Source: CAZIUL01 sp964542475 | Lineage (GTDB): Bacteria > Planctomycetota > B15-G4 > CAYZWU01 | Assembly (NCBI GenBank): GCA_964542475.1 | Contig: CAZIUL010000040.1 | Span: 1-36,485, forward strand | Direction: 5' to 3' | DNA length: 36,485 bases | Shown here: positions 1-7,924 of the stretch, piece after piece | How positions within the stretch are numbered: position 1 is the stretch's first letter | Layout: each line of letters opens with the position of its first letter | The notes under the pieces: generated by a model | What the model was told of the DNA's origin: nothing | Database searches by the model: none | What the model saw: only the letters and a program-made list of their open reading frames with translations | Position numbers and translations under genes: made by a program

Positions 1-129
1 TCTGGGTCTGCCCACCATTTTTATATTACCTCGATATCGATCTTGATCTTTCAATCCGGCTGACGATTAGCCGTGAACAAGCGCGTGTTTAAACCAGCCT
101 TCAACCGCATCCTGCTTCTATAAAAATCA

Positions 130-178
130 ATGACAAAAGCGTCAAGAGCGCTATCATACCTAATATCATTAATATGAT
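130..178 (+). promoter_or_regulatory. Candidate promoter with overlapping dyad operator for the metal ABC transporter
   Basis: A -35-like ATGACA (130-135) and a -10-like TATCAT (152-157), each 5/6 to the sigma-70 consensus, are separated by 16 bp. Just downstream, over the predicted start site, is an AT-rich dyad ATCAT-taat-ATGAT (165-178). A dyad at this place in front of a metal uptake operon is where a Zur/Fur/MntR-type repressor would bind, but the regulator is inferred and no family-specific box was matched. The ribosome binding site AGGTGA lies at 190-195, 7 bp before the ATG at 203. Nothing else was seen in 1-129. Confidence 0.4.
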
Positions 179-202
179 CAATCAAGGACAGGTGATAGCA
201 GC

Positions 203-1021
203 ATGAACGAACATGACCCGGCCGTAAGGATCAGAGACATCTTCTTCAGTTACAACGATGTGCGTGGATCGGCTTACGTGCTGGAGAACGTGTCTCTCAC
301 GATCCCTTCACACGACTTCCTGGGGCTTGTCGGCCCTAACGGCGGGGGCAAGACAACTCTTTTGAAGGTCATCCTAGGCCTGCTGGAGACGGACTCCGGC
401 GAGGTGCGCGTCCTGGGAAAACCGCCCCGCGAGGTAGGCCGCAGGATCGGATACGTTCCCCAGCACGCTCAGATCGATTCGCGGGTTCCTGCGACCGTGC
501 TCGACGTGGTTCTGACCGGGTGCCTTGGAAGTTCAGCCTGGGGCTTTTCATACGGGAAACAGCAAAAGGAGGCGGCGCTCAGCGCAATGGAACAGGTGGG
601 CGTGGCCGGGCTTGCGGACATGGAAATAAGCAGGCTCTCCGGAGGGCAGCGGCAGCGAGTGCTGATCGCAAGGGCGCTTGCATCGGACGCAAAAATCCTT
701 CTTCTTGACGAGCCGATGGCAGGTGTGGACACTCACATGGAACAGGGCATCCTCGATCTTCTGTTTCAGATGAACGACGCGATGCCGATAGTGCTGGTAA
801 GCCACGATATCGGTTTCATATCAACGCATGTCAAAAGGGTCGCCTGCCTGAACCGCACTCTCACGGTTCACAAGCCGGATGAGATCTCCAGCAAGGTGAT
901 CGACGAGATGTACAGCTCACACGGTGAGGTTCACCAGATACACCACATGGAATCATGCCCCACCCAGGGCATGCGGAGCAAGCCCAAGAGAAGCCGGGAA
1001 GACGGGAGTGCGAAGAAGTGA
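203..1021 (+). CDS. znuC: Metal (zinc/manganese-type) ABC transporter ATP-binding protein
   Basis: Cytoplasmic ATPase of a cluster-9 (ZnuC/MntB/TroB-like) metal importer. The Walker A motif GPNGGGKTT is at residues 44-52, the ABC signature LSGGQRQR at 145-152, and Walker B ILLLDEP at 165-171, followed by the H-loop region VLVSHD. The length of 272 aa is normal for the family. The C-terminal tail after residue 220 is rich in His, Lys and Arg, as in several ZnuC proteins. The start is supported by AGGTGA 7 bp upstream. The stop overlaps the GTG start of the next gene (GTGA), so the two are translationally coupled. The partner is a permease/binding-protein fusion. Zn and Mn importers cannot be told apart from the ATPase alone, so the symbol is by similarity. 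Confidence 0.85.
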   Translation: MNEHDPAVRIRDIFFSYNDVRGSAYVLENVSLTIPSHDFLGLVGPNGGGKTTLLKVILGLLETDSGEVRVLGKPPREVGRRIGYVPQHAQIDSRVPATVLDVVLTGCLGSSAWGFSYGKQQKEAALSAMEQVGVAGLADMEISRLSGGQRQRVLIARALASDAKILLLDEPMAGVDTHMEQGILDLLFQMNDAMPIVLVSHDIGFISTHVKRVACLNRTLTVHKPDEISSKVIDEMYSSHGEVHQIHHMESCPTQGMRSKPKRSREDGSAKK

Positions 1022-2781
1022 TCCGCTTCATCCAGGACATGGCTGTGAATCCGCTTCTTTTGACAGGGCTTTGCGGAGGGGTTCTGGCCGCGTTTGCCTG
1101 CGGTTCGATCGGCCCCTACGTGATCACGCGGCGGATCGTTTTCATGAGCGGGGCGGTCGCGCACACAGCCCTGGGCGGGGTCGGTGCTGTTGTTTTTTTA
1201 CGTCACCTTTTCTCACCAACCCTGGACTGGCTTGAACCCATGCACGGCGCCCTCGCCGCGGCAATGCTTGCCGCGGTTGTGATCGGTGCACTTCAGCAAC
1301 ATTCGAAGGAGCGCATGGACACGCTGATCGGTGCGATCTGGGTCATCGGCATGGCATTCGGTCTCATGCTGATCAAGTACACGCCCGGTTACCACGTGGA
1401 GCTCTTCAGCTACCTGTTCGGCAACATCGCGATCGTGAGTGTGCAGGACATAATCTTCATCGCGGTGCTCGATGCGGTCATACTGGTGTTCCTGCTCATC
1501 TTCCACAAGCGTCTCATAGCAGTGTGTATAGACGAGGAATACGCCAGGCTTCAGGGCATCAGCGTCATGAGAACGAACCTCGTGCTTCTCGTGCTCGTCG
1601 CCCTGGCCACAGTGGTCCTGATCCGGGTCGTTGGCCTGATCCTAGTCATAGCGCTGATAAGCCTGCCAGCGGCAACAGCTTCGCATTTCACGCGCCGCAT
1701 GCCGATGATGATTGCGCTTTCGATCTTTCTCTGCGTTATCCTGACAACGCTGCCGCGAATGGCGGTGTATGGGACCCGGCTCTCCCCGGAATCCGCCATA
1801 GTGCTGTGCTCCGGGGCGGTTTACCTTGCGGCGCTCGTTTTTTTCCGCGTTCGGTCGAGGCTCTCTCGCGTAAGAAGCGGAAGCATGTCCGCTCCTGTTA
1901 TCATCTTCGCACTGTTCTTTTTGCCGTCTCTTCCAGGGTGTGGGGAATCGGATTTGACAGGAGGCAAGACAGGGATACGGGTTGCTGTGAGCTCAGCTCC
2001 CCAGGCGTTCATCGTAAACAGCATTGGAAAGCCCCATGTTGAGCTGACAACTGTTTTGCGGCCCGGTGAAAACCCTCAGACCTTTCAGCCGGCTGACCAA
2101 CAGATAACCGAGATCATGCGCGCAAAGGTCTATTTCAAGACAGGCATTCCCATGGAAGAAGGGAAATGGGCATCAGTACTTTGCAGCGGGCAAAGCGCCA
2201 TGCGCATCGTGGACCTTCGCGAGGGAATTTCTCTTAGAAGAATCGAGGCTGCTGATCATCAACATGAAACTCAGGGCTGCGAATGCACAGCAGCCGGGGC
2301 AGACCCGCATATCTGGCTCTCTCCATCGCTGCTCGAGATCCAGGCCCGCACGGTAGCAGGGGTTCTATGCGAGGTTGACCCGGAACACTCTTTGGATTAC
2401 CGGTCGAACCTTGATCTCTTTCTATCTGAACTCGTAAGGACCCATGACAGGATATGCAAAATCCTCGGGCCCTACCGCGGGAAAAGCGTCTACGTCTATC
2501 ATCCGGCGTGGGGTTATTTTTTTGACGATTACGGAATCAAGCAGGCTGCCATTGAAATCGAGGGCAAGGAACCGTCCGACGAGGAGCTGTCCAGGCTGCA
2601 GAAGAAAATGCGCTCGGACGGCGCAAAGGTAATTTTCGTGCAACCGCAGGTGTCTGCAAGTCCGGCAGGAGCAGTTGCGCGCGCGCTCGGCGCTGAGGTG
2701 CGCCTTATCGACCCGCTAGCCGGGGATGTTACAGCCAACCTCGTGACGGTTGCCCGTGCTATTCGGGATAGTTTCGAATAG
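1018..2781 (+). CDS. Fused metal ABC transporter permease and substrate-binding lipoprotein (ZnuB-ZnuA type)
   Basis: The N-terminal ~285 residues form an ABC-3 family permease with about eight hydrophobic segments. After a basic stretch (RSRLSRVRSGS) comes a hydrophobic segment ending in LPGC, with Cys at residue 308: a lipoprotein signal peptide and lipobox inside the protein. The remainder is a ZnuA/TroA-type periplasmic binding protein with DPHIWLSP and a YHPAWGYFFDDYG segment, matching the family's second and third metal-ligand motifs. The first ligand motif reads ENPQTFQP, so the usual His is Gln. I chose GTG 1018 (GTGA overlap with the ATPase stop, purine-rich GGGAG/GAAGAA upstream) over an ATG at 955, which lies deep in the upstream gene. 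An internal ATG at 1885 could alternatively start a free lipoprotein. Metal specificity is not determined. Confidence 0.8.
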   Translation: MIRFIQDMAVNPLLLTGLCGGVLAAFACGSIGPYVITRRIVFMSGAVAHTALGGVGAVVFLRHLFSPTLDWLEPMHGALAAAMLAAVVIGALQQHSKERMDTLIGAIWVIGMAFGLMLIKYTPGYHVELFSYLFGNIAIVSVQDIIFIAVLDAVILVFLLIFHKRLIAVCIDEEYARLQGISVMRTNLVLLVLVALATVVLIRVVGLILVIALISLPAATASHFTRRMPMMIALSIFLCVILTTLPRMAVYGTRLSPESAIVLCSGAVYLAALVFFRVRSRLSRVRSGSMSAPVIIFALFFLPSLPGCGESDLTGGKTGIRVAVSSAPQAFIVNSIGKPHVELTTVLRPGENPQTFQPADQQITEIMRAKVYFKTGIPMEEGKWASVLCSGQSAMRIVDLREGISLRRIEAADHQHETQGCECTAAGADPHIWLSPSLLEIQARTVAGVLCEVDPEHSLDYRSNLDLFLSELVRTHDRICKILGPYRGKSVYVYHPAWGYFFDDYGIKQAAIEIEGKEPSDEELSRLQKKMRSDGAKVIFVQPQVSASPAGAVARALGAEVRLIDPLAGDVTANLVTVARAIRDSFE

Positions 2782-2819
2782 GCGCCCTTTTTTCATAAAA
2801 TGAGAGCCTTGGTTTCAGT

Positions 2820-3065
2820 TATGACGTGAAAAACGCAGGTGTTTATATCAACAAGACACAGCACTTCGCTCCGGTTTTACCTGACATATGGGAATAACAA
2901 GTGGGCGGCTACCAGGTATGCAAAAAATGGCTAGCCCTGGAGGACATCCGCACCTATTGACGAATCGTTACCGCGCTTAAACGGACCATCGAAATCCAGG
3001 AAGACATCGATGTCCTGTATTCAAAGATAGAAGATAATTTTATAGAGTTAACGCTCAGTTCATGA
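2820..3065 (+). pseudogene. Remnant of the C-terminus of a type ISP restriction-modification enzyme
   Basis: Translating from 2820 gives a sequence resembling the conserved end of type ISP restriction/methylase enzymes: GVYINKTQHFAPVLPDIWE, then GGYQVCKKWL, then RIVTALKRTIEIQEDIDVLY. The reading frame is broken by TAA after DIWE and by TGA after EDIRTY. Against my memory of the family, the segment between KWL and LEDIR appears to lack about nine residues (the KDRKGRTLS-like loop). Only the last ~80 residues survive and no intact partner lies in the window, so this is a decayed fragment. It sits between the metal transporter and a sulfatase, which suggests past insertion and loss of DNA here. 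The rest of 2782-3180 holds nothing I recognise. Confidence 0.7.
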
Positions 3066-3180
3066 GAGCCCGGTCGTGAGATGCTCACAACCACGGGAAT
3101 GTTCGATCTTGGCGAAAATTTCACTTGATTCTGATGCGTAAATGTCTCATACTTGTTGACGATATACACATGAGGCACCC

Positions 3181-4854
3181 TTGAGACACAATAAAAAATC
3201 CAAGATCCGGGAAGGATCCTTTTTCCTGAACAGGCGGGAATTCCTGTCCCACAACGCAGCTCTCATCGCTGGTTTGAGCATTCCCGAAGCGCTGGCGGCC
3301 GGGCAAGCCCAACGTTCAGACCAGCCGTTAAACGTTATCCTGATCCACTGTGACGATTTGAACGACACGGTGGCGGGTATGGGGGGGCATCCCCAGGCGA
3401 AGACACCGAATATCGACAAACTGATGCAGCGGGGTATGCGTTTCACCAATGCCCATTGCAACGCGCCGATCTGTGCGCCCTCACGCGCCAGCATGTGGAC
3501 GGGCATCTATCCCCATACGAGTGGCCTCTTTGGTTATAGCCAAGATAAAAACAACTGGCGGAGGAATCCCACCCTCAAGGATGCCGTCACCGTTTTCGAG
3601 CACTTTGTTTCCCACGGTTATGCTGTCTATGGAACTGGTAAGGTTTTCCACAACGGCCACGAGGACGACACTGTTTGGCTGCACCCGGACGGTTTCAATG
3701 GATTGGGCTTCGGTCCCAGCTTCGGGCCGTTTCCCTGGGACGGTGTGTCCATGCATCCCAGCAAAAAGCGCAAGTTCACCGGCCATCCATCCATGCCCCC
3801 GGAATATCAGGAAGATATCTGGGGGAGTTTCGCTCCCCTTTCGGATGTTCCCACCGTGGGGAGTTACACGGGATGGTCCATGGAAACTCAAGATTTCCAT
3901 TATGTGAACGAGGATGACCGCGATCTCATGCCCGATGAGAAGTCGGCAAGCTGGGTGGAAGAACGGTTAGCCGGGACGCACGAAAAGCCTTTCTTCATCA
4001 CCGTAGGCCTGAACCGCCCCCATGAGCCGCGCTACGTACCGACTAAATATTATGATCTGTTTCCCCTGGATGATATCCATCTGCCGCCCTACCAGCCCAA
4101 CGACCTCGCGGATTGCGCGAAAATCCTATGGATCGATCCTGATATCGGCGTGCCCACGCAGGCTAGCCAGGCTCTGAAAAACATCCATAATGCCGGCGGG
4201 GTTAAGCTCTGGAAACGCTGGATTCAGTCATATCTGGCCGCTGTCGCTTATATTGATGCCCAGGTGGGCCAGATCCTCGATGCCCTCGACGAGAGCCCTT
4301 ATGCTGAAACTACAATGGTGATCCTGAGCAGCGACCATGGTTACCAGATGGGGGAGAAGGAACACATGCATAAAGAGACCGTCTGGGAGGAAGTGACCCG
4401 CGTTCCCCTCGTCGTCGCCGTTCCGAGGTTGACCCCGCCCGGAACGGAATGCCAGCATCCCGTGTCTTTGATCGATCTTTACCCGACCTTGATTGATCTG
4501 TGCGGATTGTCGCCGGATCCCAACGCCGGTGGAAACGGAGTTCCTTTGGGCGGTTTCAGCTTGCGCTCTTTACTGGAAGATCCAGGAGCCTCCTGGGCCG
4601 GACCAGCGGTAGCTTTGAGCTGCCGTCATGGAAAGGACGAGATACCGCCGAACCATCCCGGCCGGATCAATCGCCAGCATTATTCCGTACGGTCAGACAG
4701 ATGGCGCTATACGCTTTGCTACAACGGGGAGGAAGAGCTCTATGATCATGAAAATGATATGAACGAGTGGACAAACCTCGCTTCGGCCCCAGCCTACGCC
4801 GAAATTAAAGCGGCCCTTCGCCAGCAGATGCTCGTCATGCTCGGTTTGTTGTGA
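3181..4854 (+). CDS. Tat-exported sulfatase (Cys-type, iduronate-2-sulfatase-like)
   Basis: Type I sulfatase, expected to hydrolyse sulfate esters outside the cytoplasm. The N-terminus has a twin-arginine signal (NRREFLS, then a hydrophobic stretch ending near ALAAGQA). The sulfatase signature CAPSR is at residues 98-102, with Cys98 as the residue converted to formylglycine; ILIHCDDLND carries N-terminal metal ligands and SSDHG a later one. The layout resembles bacterial iduronate-2-sulfatase-like enzymes, possibly acting on sulfated glycans, but the substrate is inferred. The start is TTG 3181, with GAGG about 6 bp upstream; no better in-frame start precedes the Tat motif. No formylglycine-generating enzyme is in the window. 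The gene stands alone beside a restriction-enzyme remnant, consistent with acquired DNA. Confidence 0.85.
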   Translation: MRHNKKSKIREGSFFLNRREFLSHNAALIAGLSIPEALAAGQAQRSDQPLNVILIHCDDLNDTVAGMGGHPQAKTPNIDKLMQRGMRFTNAHCNAPICAPSRASMWTGIYPHTSGLFGYSQDKNNWRRNPTLKDAVTVFEHFVSHGYAVYGTGKVFHNGHEDDTVWLHPDGFNGLGFGPSFGPFPWDGVSMHPSKKRKFTGHPSMPPEYQEDIWGSFAPLSDVPTVGSYTGWSMETQDFHYVNEDDRDLMPDEKSASWVEERLAGTHEKPFFITVGLNRPHEPRYVPTKYYDLFPLDDIHLPPYQPNDLADCAKILWIDPDIGVPTQASQALKNIHNAGGVKLWKRWIQSYLAAVAYIDAQVGQILDALDESPYAETTMVILSSDHGYQMGEKEHMHKETVWEEVTRVPLVVAVPRLTPPGTECQHPVSLIDLYPTLIDLCGLSPDPNAGGNGVPLGGFSLRSLLEDPGASWAGPAVALSCRHGKDEIPPNHPGRINRQHYSVRSDRWRYTLCYNGEEELYDHENDMNEWTNLASAPAYAEIKAALRQQMLVMLGLL

Positions 4855-4916
4855 TGCATTTTCACCAGTGGTGTGTTGAGTGGCGCGAAGAAATCTTACT
4901 CCCATGCTCTCCCAAA

Positions 4917-5055
4917 ACCGGACGTGAAGGAAGTAAGAGCCATGTTCGTGGAGTCTTTTCCTCGTGTCCGGTAGTGACGCAATTCGGCAGCCTTTTTCGC
5001 CGTCATAGCATCTCTGAGTTGATGGCCAGCTTTTTCAAAAAAAGGGTTGCGTCAC
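4917..5055. other. Structured non-coding stretch with two adjacent inverted repeats
   Basis: Between the sulfatase and the Trm112-like gene there are two inverted repeats. One is ACCGGAC (4917-4923) with GTCCGGT (4966-4972), extended by AGGA/TCCT with an internal bulge. The other is GTGACGCAA (4974-4982) with TTGCGTCAC (5047-5055), a perfect 9-bp pair. They lie side by side over ~140 bp. This could be a small structured RNA, a miniature mobile element or remains of one. No known family was recognised. Confidence 0.3.
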
Positions 5056-5120
5056 CTTATCCATAATTCGATATTGAACGGCTGGAAACGGTTCGCTTGA
5101 AAACCTTGAGGAGGTTGTAC

Positions 5121-5387
5121 ATGGCTCTCGACGAAAAGCTTCTGGAAATCCTTTGCTGCCCAGCGACAAAGGTGCCGGTGAAACTTCTCACTGTGGAACA
5201 GCTCGATAAACTGAACGAGAAGATCAACGAGGGAAACGCAAAGGAGAAGGGCGGCGACAAGGTGGAAAAGCCCTTGGAAGAGGCACTCATCACCGAGGAT
5301 GGCAAGACCGTCTACGCCGTTGATTCGGGCATCCCGATCATGCTCGCGGACAAGGGCATTTCAACGGATCAGCTTGGCGGGCTGTAG
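5121..5387 (+). CDS. Trm112-like small protein (UPF0434/YcaR-type)
   Basis: An 88-aa protein opening with ALDEKLLEILCCPATKVPV, which matches the start of Trm112/YcaR proteins (usually LLEILxCPxCKGPL), and ending with VYAVDSGIPIMLAD, the family's conserved 'I-P-x-M' end. Trm112 proteins are small zinc-binding partners of methyltransferases in eukaryotes and archaea; the bacterial members are less well understood. The second Cys of the usual CPxC knuckle is absent here (CCPATK), so zinc binding may be lost. The middle carries a Lys/Glu-rich insertion. The start is set by a perfect AGGAGG (5108-5113) 7 bp before ATG 5121. The gene appears to be single and points toward adk, which is convergent. 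Confidence 0.75.
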   Translation: MALDEKLLEILCCPATKVPVKLLTVEQLDKLNEKINEGNAKEKGGDKVEKPLEEALITEDGKTVYAVDSGIPIMLADKGISTDQLGGL

Positions 5388-5623
5388 GCGGCCGCTTCCT
5401 GAGCTGACAACACTTTCCTGAATGAAGTGATTCTCCCAAGTAAATTGTCGTATCGCCGTACAACACGCGGGGCACGAGGATCGCCGTGGGTCCGAGAGGG
5501 GAGCTTGCGCAGTGCATCGTCTTCACCTAAACGAAGCAAGCTGCCCTCTCTAAGAACAGTACGGACTTAACCGGGTCCGGACCTCCCATGCAACAGTACC
5601 TGAATTCGCTTTCGAACCCCGCC
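5388..5623. other. Intergenic region without a recognised gene
   Basis: A 236-bp gap between two convergent genes. The minus strand can be read as a short open frame (about 5526-5338) containing GPTAILVPRVLYGDTTIYLG. It has no visible ribosome binding site and overlaps the 3' end of the Trm112-like gene. I could not identify it. It may be a relic of a mobile element. No clear terminator hairpin with a T tract was found. Confidence 0.25.
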
Positions 5624-6196
5624 CTACTCGAAAACCTTCTTTACTCGATCGAAGATCTCATCGATCGTTCCGATACCGTTGATGTCCCTGACGATTCCCT
5701 TGGGCGTATAGAAACCGAGGCAGGGCTCGCTTTGCTCCTTGTAGGTGTTTATTCGGTTCTGGATGATGCTCTTGTCAGCGTCATCAGCCCTTCCCTCGAT
5801 CTCGGCCCGCTTGCCGAGCCTGTTGACTATCTCTTCGTCTGAAATCGATATGTTTACAACATGATCGAGCGGGCTCCCCAGGTCGGACAGGATCGCTTCC
5901 AACGCCTCCGCTTGTGGAACGCTGCGCGGGAAACCATCGAGCAGGAATCCTACCTTTACGTCTTCCCGGCCGAGCCTCTCCCTCACCATGGCGATTGTCA
6001 CATCGTCGGGAACCAGCTTTCCCGCGTTCGAGTACTCCATCGCGCTTTTTCCGAGATCGGTCTCGTTCTTGATATGGTAGCGGAACATGTCACCGGTTGA
6101 GATGTGGGGAACCTCCAGAAGTTCCAACAGTTTTGCCGCCTGTGTGCCTTTTCCAGCGCCCGGTGGGCCGAACAACACTATGTTTTTACCTGGCAT
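5624..6196 (-). CDS. adk: Adenylate kinase
   Basis: Interconverts ATP + AMP and 2 ADP in the cytoplasm. The P-loop GPPGAGKGTQ is at residues 10-19, followed by the AMP-binding region HISTGDMFR and the FLLDGFPR motif. The LID region after NRLGKRAEIEGRADD is short and has no Cys4 zinc knuckle, so this is the short-form enzyme (190 aa). The start ATG is preceded by AGGAGA about 6 bp upstream. It lies 22 bp downstream of glyS on the same strand and is probably the last gene of that transcription unit. Confidence 0.95.
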   Translation of the reverse strand: MPGKNIVLFGPPGAGKGTQAAKLLELLEVPHISTGDMFRYHIKNETDLGKSAMEYSNAGKLVPDDVTIAMVRERLGREDVKVGFLLDGFPRSVPQAEALEAILSDLGSPLDHVVNISISDEEIVNRLGKRAEIEGRADDADKSIIQNRINTYKEQSEPCLGFYTPKGIVRDINGIGTIDEIFDRVKKVFE

Positions 6197-6218
6197 CTGT
6201 GTCTCCTATTCGAATGTT

Positions 6219-7871
6219 TCAACGGACTCCTAGCCTTTTCAAAACCACGTCAACCGCCTCATCCACCTTTATGCGTTCCTGCCTGGTGGTGTCCCTGTCC
6301 CTGATCGTGACGGTGTCGTCTTCCAACGACTGCCCGTCAACGGTTATCGCGTAGGGGGTTCCGATCTCGTCGTGCCGCCTGTAGCGCTTGCCGATCGCGT
6401 GCTGCTCGTCGTATCGGCTGTTCACGCCTCTGTTCCGGAACTCCTCGACTATTTCCCGCGCCATCTCCGGCATCCCGTCCTTCTTGACGAGCGGCAAAAC
6501 CGCGGCTTTAATCGGGGCCAGCCTCGGGTGAAAGCGCATCACTGTTCTCTTCTCCATCTTTCCCTTGGAGTCAGGCACCTCATCCTCAGTGTATGCATCG
6601 ATGAGGTAAACGAGAAGCCCCCTTGTGAGCCCGCCGGAAGGCTCGATCACATGGGGAACAAAACGAGCGCCTTTCTTTCCCGTGGCCGCGTCGACCTTTT
6701 CAGGATCGAGGTAGTTGAGCTTCGGCTTGAACTTCGACGAGCCGGCCTCTTTTTCGCTGACCATGCCCTTGGAGTGCGCCATGAGGTCGTACGATCCGCG
6801 GTGCGCGATCCCTTCGAGCTCGTCCCACCCCCACGGGTACTCGTACTCTATGTCGTAACACTCCTTCGAGTAGTGAGCGAGCTCGTCCGGGTCGTGCCTG
6901 CGAAGCCTGAACCTGGAAGTATCGTTAGCCATGCTCTTCCACCAGTTCATGCGCTCCTCTTTCCAGTACTCCAGCCATTTCAGGTCGTTTTCAGGATCGC
7001 AGAAGAACTCGAGCTCGAGCTGTTCGAACTCGCAGCTTCTGAAGATGAAATGCTCCACCGTGATCTCGTTGCGGAACGCCTTTCCTATCTGGGCTATGCC
7101 GAACGGCAGCTTGAGAGACTGAGTCTGCTGGATGTTTGAAAACTGCACGAACATTGCCTGGGCGGTCTCCGGCCGCAGGTATACATTCACCGGATCCAGA
7201 ACCTTTTCCACCTTTGCGAGGATCTCGTCGCGCGGTTTGTCGCTGTTGTTCAGGACCGTGTTGATCACATCCTGAACCGGATCCACAGCCCCCATGAAGG
7301 TGCGGAACATCATGTTGAAGGCGCGCTCTCCGGACAGGAAGGGAGAACCGCACACGGGGCACACGTAGCCCTGATCGCCGGCTTTCGCCCCTTTCAGCTC
7401 CTTGCCGCGCCTCTCGATCCCGGGGCAAAACCGCTCTTGTACGAACAGCTCCCATTGCTTTGCCATGCCCTTGTCAGGAGCTGTGATGGAGGCTTCCTTG
7501 CCCGGCTCCGCTGTTGGCGCCTTGTCCGCCCTGAACCGCTCCTTGCACACCATGCAGTCCACAAGCGGATCGGTGAAGCTCGAAAGATGCCCGGACGAGC
7601 GCCAGACCTTGCTGTGCATGATGATGGAGCCGTCCAGGCCGACCACGTTCTCGCGCTCATGGACCATGTTCCTCCACCACTCGTCCGCCAGGTTGCGCTT
7701 GAGCTCGACTCCGAGCGGGCCGTAGTCGTATGCTGACTTGAGGCCGCCGTATATCTCCGACGACTGGAACACGAAGCCGCGGCGCTTACAGAGTGACACC
7801 ACATTCCGCATCACCTCTTCTCCGTGTGCTCCGTTGCAGGCGTCTTTGTCCTCATTGGAGTTTTTCGCCAT
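6219..7871 (-). CDS. glyS: Glycyl-tRNA synthetase, homodimeric (alpha2) type
   Basis: Class II aminoacyl-tRNA synthetase that charges tRNA-Gly. It is the single-chain form also found in eukaryotes, archaea and some bacteria, not the alpha2beta2 GlyQ/GlyS enzyme. Visible motifs are VVSLCKRRGFVFQSSEIYGG at the N-terminus, an insertion with CMVC and CPVCG Cys pairs that may bind zinc, LRPETAQAMFVQF, class II motif 2 (GKAFRNEI), and motif 3 (GLTRGLLVYLIDAY). A C-terminal anticodon-binding domain follows. 550 aa is a normal length. The start has GGAGA just upstream. It follows the MttB-family gene by 53 bp on the same strand, an unusual neighbourhood for a core translation gene. Confidence 0.95.
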   Translation of the reverse strand: MAKNSNEDKDACNGAHGEEVMRNVVSLCKRRGFVFQSSEIYGGLKSAYDYGPLGVELKRNLADEWWRNMVHERENVVGLDGSIIMHSKVWRSSGHLSSFTDPLVDCMVCKERFRADKAPTAEPGKEASITAPDKGMAKQWELFVQERFCPGIERRGKELKGAKAGDQGYVCPVCGSPFLSGERAFNMMFRTFMGAVDPVQDVINTVLNNSDKPRDEILAKVEKVLDPVNVYLRPETAQAMFVQFSNIQQTQSLKLPFGIAQIGKAFRNEITVEHFIFRSCEFEQLELEFFCDPENDLKWLEYWKEERMNWWKSMANDTSRFRLRRHDPDELAHYSKECYDIEYEYPWGWDELEGIAHRGSYDLMAHSKGMVSEKEAGSSKFKPKLNYLDPEKVDAATGKKGARFVPHVIEPSGGLTRGLLVYLIDAYTEDEVPDSKGKMEKRTVMRFHPRLAPIKAAVLPLVKKDGMPEMAREIVEEFRNRGVNSRYDEQHAIGKRYRRHDEIGTPYAITVDGQSLEDDTVTIRDRDTTRQERIKVDEAVDVVLKRLGVR

Positions 7872-7924
7872 TGGAGAGGTCTCCGTTCAATCGCTCGTCA
7901 GTTACTTCCCTGTTTCCTTTTTTT

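Noticed and set aside
955..1017. ATG at 955 as start of the permease fusion
   Set aside because: It lies 67 bp inside the ATPase gene, and the residues it adds are hydrophilic and unlike the family. GTG 1018 gives the usual coupled overlap.
4900..4935. Possible group II intron domain V on the minus strand (CACGTCCGGTTTTGGGAG)
   Set aside because: The matching 5' strand of the domain V hairpin is not within the expected ~15 nt; the nearest complement is ~43 nt away. No reverse transcriptase remains nearby.
6372..7139. 255-aa plus-strand frame opposite glyS
   Set aside because: It is antisense to a clear glycyl-tRNA synthetase; the sequence is a shadow of GC-rich codon structure with no family resemblance.
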